From Bauldia sp. (GTDB taxonomy: Bacteria > Pseudomonadota > Alphaproteobacteria > Rhizobiales > Kaistiaceae): a stretch of DNA of 43,980 nucleotides. The stretch spans positions 1-43,980 of the forward strand of contig JALHRF010000015.1 in the NCBI GenBank assembly GCA_022841545.1. The letters run 5' to 3'. The notes under the pieces are model-generated. The model made no database searches, was not told where the DNA came from, and saw nothing but the letters and a program-made list of their open reading frames with translations. The translations under genes and the position numbers were made by a program. Numbering within the stretch: the first letter of the stretch is position 1; each line of letters begins with the position of its first letter. Positions 16,198 to 23,560 of this stretch are shown here, piece after piece.

Positions 16198-16757
16198 AGC
16201 CGATGTTGATCGGTTGTTTAACCACCTGCCCGGCTTTTTTGCGGCGCCGGTTTCGGATCGCCGTCTTGCAATGCGCTACTCTCGCACATACAACACTGTC
16301 ACGGATTTCATCCTCCGTCCGTATCTGCTCCCGAAAAGCGAGCTGCGGCAGCCGAAGCGGCGAATCGAGGAGGTTCGTCGCGGCTTCCCGCGCATGTCGG
16401 GGCCGGACTCGGGGATGTAACGGACGACCGGCCGATTGTCGTGGCTCTCGAGAGCCCCCTTCCGGACGGTGATCCGATAACCCGGCGGCGCGGCCCCCCT
16501 CAGGGGGCCCGCGACCGAATGGCCCGGAACGACGTTCCGGACACGACTGCAAGGTACCGGCGCAAGGGTATGAACCGAACTGGGCGAGTTGAGATGCCGA
16601 TGACCGATCTGGCGACTGCCGGACGGTTGCTTTGGCATATGCCTTTCGGGCCCCGCGCCATTGCTCACCAACAAACCGATCGTCCGCTTGACGCGGCGGC
16701 GCGTGCGCTTTGCGCCCGCAGCCTGTCGCCTGCCGGCGATCATGGAGATTCCCTGCC
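16198..16757 (+). other. Long structured leader between amiC and rne
   Basis: About 560 bases without a credible gene. It holds both divergent promoters and at least three hairpins on the rne side: the palindrome GGCTCTCGAGAGCC (16444-16457), a GC-rich stem around CCCCCCTCAGGGGG (about 16489-16512), and CCGGAAC-GAC-GTTCCGG (16524-16540). A long structured 5' UTR is the known site of RNase E autoregulation in other bacteria, so these are candidates for that role; this is inference. Confidence 0.5.
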
Positions 16758-19643
16758 ATGGCCAATAAAATGCTTGTCGATGCCACCCACCCCGAGGAAA
16801 CGAGGGTGGTGGTCTTGCGCGGTAACCGCGTGCAGGAATTCGATTTCGAATCCGCGACCCGCAAGCAGCTTCGCGGCAATATCTACCTAGCCAAGGTCAC
16901 CCGCGTCGAACCCTCGCTCCAGGCGGCGTTCGTCGATTACGGCGGCAACCGCCACGGGTTCCTCGCCTTCTCGGAAATTCACCCGGACTATTATCAGATA
17001 CCGGTTGCCGACCGGCAGGCGCTGATCGAGGCGGAGCGGCGCGAAATCGCCGAGTCCGATTCTCACAACGGCGACGAAGAGCACGATCACGTCACCGTGT
17101 CGTCGCATGGCGCCGAGGCGCCGGATGGGGAATCGCGGGCTGAGGCGTCGGACTTCCCTCCGTCCTCATCGTCAGAGTTCGCCGCCGACGCCGCCTCCTC
17201 GTCCACCGTCAGCGAGCCGGCCGCGCCCGATACCTGGGGCGCCGAGACCCCGGTGTCCTTCGCGAGCGATGCAGGCGAAACGCCCGCTGCCGACGAACCG
17301 TCCACCGCCCTGTCCTTCCACGCCGATGCGGTGGAAGGCGACGCCCACGAGCCTACCGGCGACACTCACGAATCCGACGGCGGCGATCACAGCGACCGCG
17401 GGGATTCCTCGCACCACAACAACGCGCTCGAGGTCGTGAGCGACGACCAGGTCGAATCGGTCGGCGCCGAGGATGCCCTCGAGGAGGTGCCCGAGCGCCG
17501 CCACCGGCAGCGTCCCCGCCAGTACAAGATCCAGGAAGTCATCAAGCGCCGCCAGGTGCTGCTCGTCCAGGTCGTCAAGGAGGAGCGCGGCAACAAGGGC
17601 GCCGCCCTGACCACCTATCTGTCGCTTGCCGGCCGCTACTCGGTCCTGATGCCCAATACCGCCCGCGGCGGCGGCATTTCGCGGAAGATCACCTCGCCTG
17701 CCGACCGCAAGAAGATGAAGGAGGTCGTCGCCGACCTCGACGTGCCGGAGGGGATGGGGATCATCCTGCGCACCGCCGGCGCGAGCCGGACCAAGGCCGA
17801 GGTCAAGCGCGACTTCGAGTACCTCATCCGGCTCTGGGAGGACGTTCGCGAACTGACGCTCCGATCCTCCGCGCCGACGCTGGTCTACGAAGAAGGCAGC
17901 CTGATCAAGCGCTCGATCCGCGATCTCTACAACAAGGACATCGACGAGGTCGTCGTCGCCGGCGAAGACGCCTTCAAGGAGGCCAAGGACTTCATGCGCA
18001 TGCTCATGCCGAGCCATGCGAAGAACGTGAAGCCCTATCGCGAGGCGCAGCCGCTGTTCGCCCGCGCCGGCATCGAAGCGCAGCTCGACGCAATGTTCTC
18101 GCCGCAGGTGACGCTCCGCTCGGGCGGCTATTTGATCATCAACCAGACCGAGGCGCTGGTCTCGATCGACGTCAACTCCGGGCGCTCGACCCGCGAGCAC
18201 AATATCGAGGACACCGCCCTCCAGACCAATCTCGAGGCGGCCGAGGAGGTCGCCCGCCAGCTCCGCCTCCGCGACCTCGCCGGCTTGATCGTCATCGACT
18301 TCATCGACATGGAGGAGAAGCGGAACAACCGCGCGGTCGAGCGGCGCATGAAGGATTCGCTGAAGAACGATCGCGCCCGCATCCAGGTCGGCCGCATCTC
18401 GCATTTCGGCCTCCTGGAGATGTCGCGCCAGCGCATCCGTACCGGCGTCCTCGAATCGACGACGACCGTTTGTCCGCATTGCCAGGGCACCGGGCACATC
18501 CGTGCACCCTCCTCCGTCGCGCTGCATGTTCTCCGCGCGATCGAGGAGCAACTCCTCAAGAGCGCTACTCACAACCTCACGATCCGCACCCGCACCGAGG
18601 TTGCCCTCTACATCCTCAACCAGAAGCGGGCCAACCTCTCCGAGCTCGAGCAGCGTTTCAGCGTGACCATCGCCGTGATGGCGGACGAAACGCTGACCAA
18701 CGGCTCGCACTTCACCGTCGAGCCCGGCGAACCCGCCGGGCGGCGCGAGCCGGTGCGCACCTCCGTCCAGCCCGACTCGGTCCAGCCCTTCGCCGATGAG
18801 GAGGAAGAGCCCGAGGCGTTCGACGCGGACGTCGAGGAAGAGGCCGCCGATGAACCCGAGTCCGCCGAAGCCACTGGCGAACGCGAGGAACGTGAGGAGC
18901 GCGGTGACGACGAAGGGCGCCGGCGCGGTGGCCGCCGTCGGCGTCGCGGTCGGCGCCCGGGTGGCGAGCGTGGTGAACGGAGCGAGCAGCCCGTAGCCAT
19001 TGCAACGATGGGCGACGCGCCGGACGGCGAACCCTCCGAGGACGAGGACGAGAGCAGCGAATCGGAGGATGCCGGCGAGGCAACCGTTCGCACCGACGAG
19101 ACCGGAGATCGCGACGAGAATGGCGCCCGCCGCAGACGCCGCGGCCGCCGCGGCGGCAGGCGGGGTCGACGTACCCGCGACGGCGAAAGCGGAGCGACGG
19201 ATCAGGTCGAGGCGCGCGCCGACCAGGGTGAGGCCGGCGCGGAGCCCGGCGAGGCGCACGAGGATGTCGCCGCACCGTCTCCGGTTACCGTGTCGGGCAA
19301 CGGCGCCATGCCCCACGCGGCCGAACACGCCGGCAACGGCGAGGACCGCTCCGCCATGTCGCCGGAGCACGCGGTCCTGGCGCCGGAGCCGAGGGTGGCA
19401 GAGCCGGCACCGCACAGCTACGCGCCGAGCGACGATGTCCCCGCGCCCGAGCCCGTCGCCGCCGACGAACCGGAAACGGCGCAAGCCCGCGAGACGCCCG
19501 TTGAGCGTCAGCCCGAGGAGCGGGTGGCGCGAACCGAAGCGGAGCCCCCTCCTCCCCCGGCACCGGCCAGGCCGCCGGAGCCGGAAGACGACCCCAACCG
19601 GCCGAAGAAGGGCGGCTGGTGGCAGCGCAAGAGCTTCTTCTGA
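16758..19643 (+). CDS. rne: Ribonuclease E
   Basis: A 961-residue endoribonuclease that starts mRNA decay and processes rRNA and tRNA; core of the degradosome. The ATG at 16758 opens ANKMLVDATHPEETRVVVL, the canonical N-terminus, with GGAG upstream. The S1 domain is split by a long acidic low-complexity insert (about 95-250), a known trait of alphaproteobacterial RNase E. The catalytic core follows from about 255: SIDVNSGRS (about 467) and IVIDFIDM (about 512) carry the Mg-binding Asp residues, and CPHCQGTG has zinc-link Cys572 and Cys575. The tail from about 640 is disordered with Arg-rich RNA-binding stretches between acidic ones and ends WWQRKSFF. A strong terminator follows. Confidence 0.97.
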   Translation: MANKMLVDATHPEETRVVVLRGNRVQEFDFESATRKQLRGNIYLAKVTRVEPSLQAAFVDYGGNRHGFLAFSEIHPDYYQIPVADRQALIEAERREIAESDSHNGDEEHDHVTVSSHGAEAPDGESRAEASDFPPSSSSEFAADAASSSTVSEPAAPDTWGAETPVSFASDAGETPAADEPSTALSFHADAVEGDAHEPTGDTHESDGGDHSDRGDSSHHNNALEVVSDDQVESVGAEDALEEVPERRHRQRPRQYKIQEVIKRRQVLLVQVVKEERGNKGAALTTYLSLAGRYSVLMPNTARGGGISRKITSPADRKKMKEVVADLDVPEGMGIILRTAGASRTKAEVKRDFEYLIRLWEDVRELTLRSSAPTLVYEEGSLIKRSIRDLYNKDIDEVVVAGEDAFKEAKDFMRMLMPSHAKNVKPYREAQPLFARAGIEAQLDAMFSPQVTLRSGGYLIINQTEALVSIDVNSGRSTREHNIEDTALQTNLEAAEEVARQLRLRDLAGLIVIDFIDMEEKRNNRAVERRMKDSLKNDRARIQVGRISHFGLLEMSRQRIRTGVLESTTTVCPHCQGTGHIRAPSSVALHVLRAIEEQLLKSATHNLTIRTRTEVALYILNQKRANLSELEQRFSVTIAVMADETLTNGSHFTVEPGEPAGRREPVRTSVQPDSVQPFADEEEEPEAFDADVEEEAADEPESAEATGEREEREERGDDEGRRRGGRRRRRGRRPGGERGERSEQPVAIATMGDAPDGEPSEDEDESSESEDAGEATVRTDETGDRDENGARRRRRGRRGGRRGRRTRDGESGATDQVEARADQGEAGAEPGEAHEDVAAPSPVTVSGNGAMPHAAEHAGNGEDRSAMSPEHAVLAPEPRVAEPAPHSYAPSDDVPAPEPVAADEPETAQARETPVERQPEERVARTEAEPPPPPAPARPPEPEDDPNRPKKGGWWQRKSFF

Positions 19644-19669
19644 AGGCGACTGTTTCGATAGGACCACCA

Positions 19670-19698
19670 GGGCGGCGACCGCAAGGCGCCGCCCTTTT
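19670..19698 (+). terminator. Rho-independent terminator of rne
   Basis: GGGCGGCG at 19670-19677 pairs perfectly with CGCCGCCC at 19687-19694 across a nine-base loop, followed by TTTT. It lies 27 bases after the rne stop. Confidence 0.9.
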
Positions 19699-19712
19699 GC
19701 TTGAGGCGGAGC

Positions 19713-20414
19713 CTATGCCGGTTCGCGAGCGGCCGGGGCAATCGACGCTTCACGTAGTTGGAGGAATATCACCCAGTGCGTGATCAGGTAGAACGGCACC
19801 AGGACCGAGGGGATGAGTATCCACGGCAGCGATACCACCGCGGCCGACCCGACGCCGGCATCGATCAGTTGCAGAGGTGAACCGGAGGCGGTGAGGACCC
19901 CGAGGATCACTGCGATGATCAGGTCGAGCGCCCCGAACGCATTCCATCCGCCGGTCGCGAGCGGCGCGGTCTGTCGCTTCAGGATCAGCAAGGCGAGCGG
20001 AATTGCCGCCAGCCCGGTGATCACGTCCCCCCAGCCGGCCGACTGCGGAAACGGGCCGGCCAGCCGGCCGTCGGCGGCCAGCAAGAGGAAGAAGGCCCCG
20101 AACACCCGTGCGATGTTGAGCCCGACGAGCATGGACATCGGCACAGCGAGCAAGGCGCGGCGTCCGGCGGCGGTGCGAAGCGCAACACCCGCGGCGAGGA
20201 TCGGCAGCAGGACGGCGAGACCGACATAGGGCACCGGTGACGCGTAGACACCGGCCTCCGTCAGGGCGACCTGCGCCCCGACCCACAGGCCAACGGTGGC
20301 GGCCACGCCCAACCGCCACCCGCGGGAAATCGGCATGGCGTTGATCAGCGCGTTCAGGTTGACCACGATGACGGCGATCAGGACGATCGTTCCGGCGAAA
20401 TCCAGGCTCGACAT
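19713..20414 (-). CDS. Multi-pass membrane protein under probable MarR control
   Basis: A 233-residue hydrophobic protein with about six or seven predicted membrane segments, for example TIVLIAVIVVNLNALINAMP near the N-terminus and SLPWILIPSVLVPFYLITHW near the C-terminus. No family was recognised. AAAGGAG precedes the ATG by seven bases. The MarR gene lies 68 bases upstream on the same strand, and the motif TGTAACTACAC at 20432-20442, directly before the ribosome site, matches the motif before the MarR gene. A membrane protein repressed by MarR is often involved in efflux or response to a small toxic molecule, but no transporter signature is visible here. Confidence 0.75.
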   Translation of the reverse strand: MSSLDFAGTIVLIAVIVVNLNALINAMPISRGWRLGVAATVGLWVGAQVALTEAGVYASPVPYVGLAVLLPILAAGVALRTAAGRRALLAVPMSMLVGLNIARVFGAFFLLLAADGRLAGPFPQSAGWGDVITGLAAIPLALLILKRQTAPLATGGWNAFGALDLIIAVILGVLTASGSPLQLIDAGVGSAAVVSLPWILIPSVLVPFYLITHWVIFLQLREASIAPAAREPA

Positions 20415-20431
20415 GGCGACGCTCCTTTACT

Positions 20432-20442
20432 TGTAACTACAC
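20432..20442. promoter_or_regulatory. Operator-like motif before the membrane protein gene
   Basis: TGTAACTACAC, with TGTA and TACA as inverted half sites. It differs at one base from TGTATCTACAC ahead of the MarR gene, so both are candidate MarR binding sites. Confidence 0.55.
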
Positions 20443-20482
20443 GTATAAGCGCATGGATACTTCCTGCGACTGCCCTTCCGGC

Positions 20483-20914
20483 CTATCCTAGGGACTTGAG
20501 GGCAAGACGCTGCAACGATGCCGCGCCCGCCGGGCCGATGACCACCGTCGCGGCGGCCTGTGCTTCCCGCCAGGCCTGCAATGCGTTCTCGACCGCGTCA
20601 CGCCCGGCCCTCGTTGCTTCCACCAGGCGCGAGCGCGCATCCTTGCCGGGGTGGATTTCCAGCCAGCCCTTCGCCTCGATCAACGCCAGGTTCCGTGTGA
20701 GGGTCGTCCGTTCGACGCCAAGAAACTCGGCGAGTGTGCCGATCGTCATCGGTCCTTTCAGCATCAGCGCCGTCAGCGCCGAAAACTGGCCGATTCGGAT
20801 ACCGTGCGGCCGGAGCTTGCGCTCGAAGGAACGCGAGAGCGCCCGCGCTGCCCGTCGCGAGGCCAGACAGAGGCAATCGGCGCACTCCATGAGGTCGGCT
20901 TGTTCACTACTCAT
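20483..20914 (-). CDS. MarR family transcriptional regulator
   Basis: A 143-residue winged-helix repressor. ECADCLCLASRRAARALSRS and FERKLRPHGIRIGQFSALTA form the N-terminal dimer helices; the DNA-binding part is PMTIGTLAEFLGVERTTLTR followed by the wing LEIHPGKDARSRLV. The ATG at 20914 (SSEQADLMEC) is chosen by family length; much longer upstream frames have no support. Cys residues at CADCLC near the N-terminus could in principle sense oxidants or electrophiles, which is speculative. The dyad AGTGTA-TC-TACACT at 20921-20934 lies immediately upstream and a near copy lies before the membrane gene, so autoregulation and control of that gene are likely. Confidence 0.9.
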   Translation of the reverse strand: MSSEQADLMECADCLCLASRRAARALSRSFERKLRPHGIRIGQFSALTALMLKGPMTIGTLAEFLGVERTTLTRNLALIEAKGWLEIHPGKDARSRLVEATRAGRDAVENALQAWREAQAAATVVIGPAGAASLQRLALKSLG

Positions 20915-20920
20915 GAAATG

Positions 20921-20934
20921 AGTGTATCTACACT
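20921..20934. promoter_or_regulatory. Dyad before the MarR gene, probable operator
   Basis: AGTGTA and TACACT are perfect inverted half sites around TC, seven bases before the MarR start. The core TGTATCTACAC recurs with one change at 20432-20442. Confidence 0.7.
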
Positions 20935-21016
20935 GAATGAGCGGCGTCAACTGCAATCGGATGAGGCGGCACGCCTCCTTCTGGACAGGCTTCGTCCGTC
21001 GCGATAGACCGCAGCA

Positions 21017-21400
21017 ATGAAACGCTTCCTTCTGCAACTCTTCACCTGGTGGAACGGCGAAACGCTCGGCACGCGATTCTTCACGTGGCGGAAGGGCATC
21101 GCCGTGGGCAAGGACGACCAGGGCAACCTGTACTACCGCAACAAGGATGGCAGCCGGCGCTGGGTCATCTACAACGGCGTCGCCGATGCCTCGCGCATTC
21201 CGCCCGGCTGGCACGGCTGGATGCACCACCGTACCGACGAGCCGCCGGCCGCCTACAAGCCGCGCGACTGGGAGAAGCCTTATCTCCCCAATCCGACCGG
21301 AACCGCCATGGCCTACCGCCCGCCCGGCTCGATCCTGCACGGCAAGCCGGTGACCCCTGCCCGCCCCGACTACGAGCCGTGGAGCCCGGCGGGACGGTGA
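21017..21400 (+). CDS. NADH:ubiquinone oxidoreductase subunit NDUFA12 family
   Basis: A 127-residue accessory subunit of respiratory complex I, found in alphaproteobacteria and mitochondria. The core GTRFFTWRKGIAVGKDDQGN, then LYYRNKDGSRRWVIYNG, and IPPGWHGWMHHRTDEPP are diagnostic of the family, as is the tail with YLPNPTGTAMAYRPPGS. Length fits the family. It sits on the peripheral side of complex I and helps assembly or stability. The gene is divergent from the MarR gene and convergent with the rubredoxin-like gene. No other complex I genes are nearby, as is usual for this subunit in alphaproteobacteria. Confidence 0.95.
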   Translation: MKRFLLQLFTWWNGETLGTRFFTWRKGIAVGKDDQGNLYYRNKDGSRRWVIYNGVADASRIPPGWHGWMHHRTDEPPAAYKPRDWEKPYLPNPTGTAMAYRPPGSILHGKPVTPARPDYEPWSPAGR

Positions 21401-21456
21401 CCACGCGCCGTGGCGCATTCGCGCGACGGCCGGCTCTTGCCTGCAGTAATCTCTGG

Positions 21457-21711
21457 TCACGACGGGATCATCCGGCGGATGGCGAACGCGCTCGGAGCGC
21501 GAGTCGCCGCCGGCTCAGGCCATTGGGGACGGAACATCGCTTTCTCAGTCCCGCAATCGGGACAGCGCCAGGTGGCCGGGAGGCCCGCGAAGGCGGTTCC
21601 CGGCGGTGTTGCCGGCGGTACTGATTGCGCCGGCGGGGCGGCGCTCTCGTCGTAGACGACGTAGCAACCGCGGCAAACGAAGCGCCATGCGGCTGGCACG
21701 GCACGCGGCAT
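21457..21711 (-). CDS. Rubredoxin-like protein
   Basis: An 84-residue protein with two cysteine knuckles: FVCRGCYVVYDE (about 11-22) and WRCPDCGTEKAMF (about 48-60), joined by PPGTAFAGLPATW, the PGTxFxxLPxxWxCPxCG pattern of rubredoxins. The linker between the knuckles is a few residues longer than usual and rich in Ala and Pro, and the usual Gly after the first CxxC is Tyr. It should bind one iron and carry single electrons, for example to an alkane or other oxygenase, or defend against oxygen stress. No partner enzyme is adjacent. The start is the first ATG of the frame, without a strong ribosome site. Confidence 0.75.
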   Translation of the reverse strand: MPRAVPAAWRFVCRGCYVVYDESAAPPAQSVPPATPPGTAFAGLPATWRCPDCGTEKAMFRPQWPEPAATRAPSAFAIRRMIPS

Positions 21712-22018
21712 CGGAAGCAGTCGGGGGTTCCGCGCGCCCCGGGTTCGCCCGGCCGATCGACTTCGGCATCGTCGCCGGCGGCACGCTCCCGGCTTCGGTC
21801 ACCCTCAGATGGGCGCCACGGCCCCTATGGCCGAACGTGTGCGCTGAGCGATCCCCGGAATGTCGAGGTCGCGACGCCCGGAGCCCGAATTGACGTTGGC
21901 ACCGAAGCGACGATCGTTCAGGCGGACGACCGGCTGGACGGGACCAATCGTCGCCCCTCGCCCGGCACCTGCGGGAGCGCTCCGGACCGCCAACAAAAAC
22001 AAGCGCTTACAAGGATGG
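21712..22018. other. Intergenic stretch between rubredoxin gene and tRNA-Tyr
   Basis: About 307 bases with no credible gene. A GTTTTTG run on the minus strand about 20-30 bases after the tRNA 3' end may mark its transcription end, but no clear stem precedes it. Confidence 0.4.
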
Positions 22019-22103
22019 TGGTGGGGGAGGTAGGACTCGAACCTACGAAGGCTAAGCCAGCGGATTTACAGTCCGCCCCCTTTGCCGCTCGGGACACTCC
22101 CCC
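22019..22103 (-). tRNA. tRNA-Tyr (GTA)
   Basis: An 85-base class II tRNA. Acceptor arms GGGGGAG (complement of 22097-22103) and CTCCCCC pair; the anticodon stem-loop CGGACTGTAAATCCG gives anticodon GTA; a variable arm follows (GGCTTAGCC); the T arm is CGTAGGTTCGAGTCCTACC. The CCA end is encoded (22019-22021). A sigma70-type promoter lies about 50 bases upstream. Confidence 0.95.
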
Positions 22104-22151
22104 GTTGATGCCAGAGGCACCGCGCCCTGCTGTCGCAAGGCGCCGGCGCGT

Positions 22152-22180
22152 CTTATGACGATCAGCGTCTTTGAAGTCAA
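22152..22180 (-). promoter_or_regulatory. Sigma70-type promoter of tRNA-Tyr
   Basis: On the minus strand TTGACT (22175-22180) and CATAAG (22152-22157) are separated by 17 bases. Transcription would start near 22145, about 40 bases before the tRNA 5' end. Confidence 0.6.
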
Positions 22181-22186
22181 CGCACT

Positions 22187-22215
22187 CGACATGGGGATCG
22201 TTCGCCCCGATGTCG
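22187..22215 (-). terminator. Hairpin downstream of the serine hydrolase gene
   Basis: CGACATGGGG (22187-22196) pairs with CCCCGATGTCG (22205-22215) with one bulged G. It lies about 80 bases past the serine hydrolase stop, between that gene and the tRNA promoter. There is no T run. Confidence 0.4.
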
Positions 22216-22295
22216 ACCCGGCCCTCGGTTGGTTTCGCCCACCCGCTCCATGACGGCGCCGACGGGGCGCTGTCACCATGAAGCGTTGCCCCGCT

Positions 22296-23453
22296 TCAGC
22301 GCGTCGCCATCGCGGCGACGAAGTTGTTGGTCGCCGTCACCGCGCCGTGGAAGGCGCCTGCGTTGAATTCGTTCATCACGAAGAAGGCGCCGACACCGCG
22401 GGTCGGCGCGATCGCGACGTAGGTGAAGAAGCCCTGAAGGCCGCCGGTCTTCTCGAGGATCAGCGGGCGGTTGCCCTCCGGGAAGTTGATCACCCAGCCG
22501 AGGCCCATGGCGCCCATCGGGCCGGCGTCATCGATGCCCACCACCGCTTTCAGCCCGTCGCGGTAGACATGCGCCGCCTGCGTGATCTCGCGCACCTCGC
22601 GGAGTTCCTCGCCGGTCTGGTCGAGATTCCACTGGATGAAGCGGAGCATGTCGGCCCCGGTGGTGTGCAGCCCGCCAGCGCATTCGATGCCGACCGGGGT
22701 CGGCACGTTCGGCATGGGGCTGCCGTCGAAGAAGTGCCCCTGCATCAGCCGGTCCTGAGCGTCGGCGGGCGGGTTGAAGGTCGTGTCCTTCATGCCCAGC
22801 GGATCGAGAATGCGCTCCTTGAGGAGGTCGGCATAGGGTTTGCCCGCGGCATTGGACAGCGCCAGGCCGAGGAGGTCGTAGCCGTAGTTAGAATAGAAAG
22901 CCGAGGTCCCGGGCGCGAACAGGAAGGGGTCGTCCTTCTGGATTTCGGCGAGCTGGACCGCGTGGGTGTTGCTTGCGAAGGGATCCTCCGGCGGCGAATC
23001 CGGCCGGCTTACCTCGCGCGGCAGGCCCGCGGTCTGCCCGACGAGGTCGAGGAGGCGCAGCGTCCGGCCGTCCTTGGTGGGGATGGTCACGCCGTCGCCG
23101 ACATAGGCCTGGAGCGGGTCGGTCAGGCCCACGTGCCCGTCGACCACCAGCGAGCCCAGCACGTTTCCGCAGAACACCTTGCTCACCGAGGCGATGCGGA
23201 AGATCGAGTTCTCGTCCGGCTCTCTGGCCGACCCGTCGGACGTCTCGCCGAAGCCGAAGAACGCCGTCTCGCCATTCCGCACCGCGCCGAAGATCAGGGC
23301 CGGCACCTCGTCGCTCAGGTACATCACGGTGCCGGCCATGCCCGCGGCCTCCTGCAGCTCACGGTCCTGCGCGAAGGCCGCCGGCATGGCGGCGCCTGCG
23401 AGGAGCGCCGCGGTGCACGAGAGCGCGAGACGCCGCAAGAGCGTGTTGGTCAT
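22296..23453 (-). CDS. Periplasmic serine hydrolase, beta-lactamase/PBP4-like fold (class C type)
   Basis: A 385-residue exported hydrolase. The ATG at 23453 is chosen because GGAGG lies seven bases upstream and a signal peptide follows (TNTLLRRLALSCTAALLAG, cleavage near AAFAQ). The nucleophile motif SxxK is in FRIASVSKVFCGNVL (about 75-80) and the YxN motif in FYSNYGYDLLGLAL; the third motif may be HTTG in AGGLHTTGADMLRF. These define the beta-lactamase/esterase EstB/D-aminopeptidase superfamily. Members include AmpC, esterases and D-amino-acid peptidases, so the substrate is uncertain. It lies 107 bases downstream of the gamma-glutamyltransferase gene on the same strand and may be co-transcribed. 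Confidence 0.9.
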   Translation of the reverse strand: MTNTLLRRLALSCTAALLAGAAMPAAFAQDRELQEAAGMAGTVMYLSDEVPALIFGAVRNGETAFFGFGETSDGSAREPDENSIFRIASVSKVFCGNVLGSLVVDGHVGLTDPLQAYVGDGVTIPTKDGRTLRLLDLVGQTAGLPREVSRPDSPPEDPFASNTHAVQLAEIQKDDPFLFAPGTSAFYSNYGYDLLGLALSNAAGKPYADLLKERILDPLGMKDTTFNPPADAQDRLMQGHFFDGSPMPNVPTPVGIECAGGLHTTGADMLRFIQWNLDQTGEELREVREITQAAHVYRDGLKAVVGIDDAGPMGAMGLGWVINFPEGNRPLILEKTGGLQGFFTYVAIAPTRGVGAFFVMNEFNAGAFHGAVTATNNFVAAMATR

Positions 23454-23560
23454 GGAATGGCCTCCAAAGGCTTCGGGTTGGGACGGGGATCGCCAGAGCC
23501 CCCAAGCTGCATGATCGGGCGGGGCGCCACAAGCGACCGCGGTCACAATATCGCCTCCCC

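Noticed and set aside
17172-19667. An 831-codon open frame antisense to rne
   Set aside because: It is a shadow of the GC-rich rne gene; it has no family match, no ribosome site and low-complexity composition.
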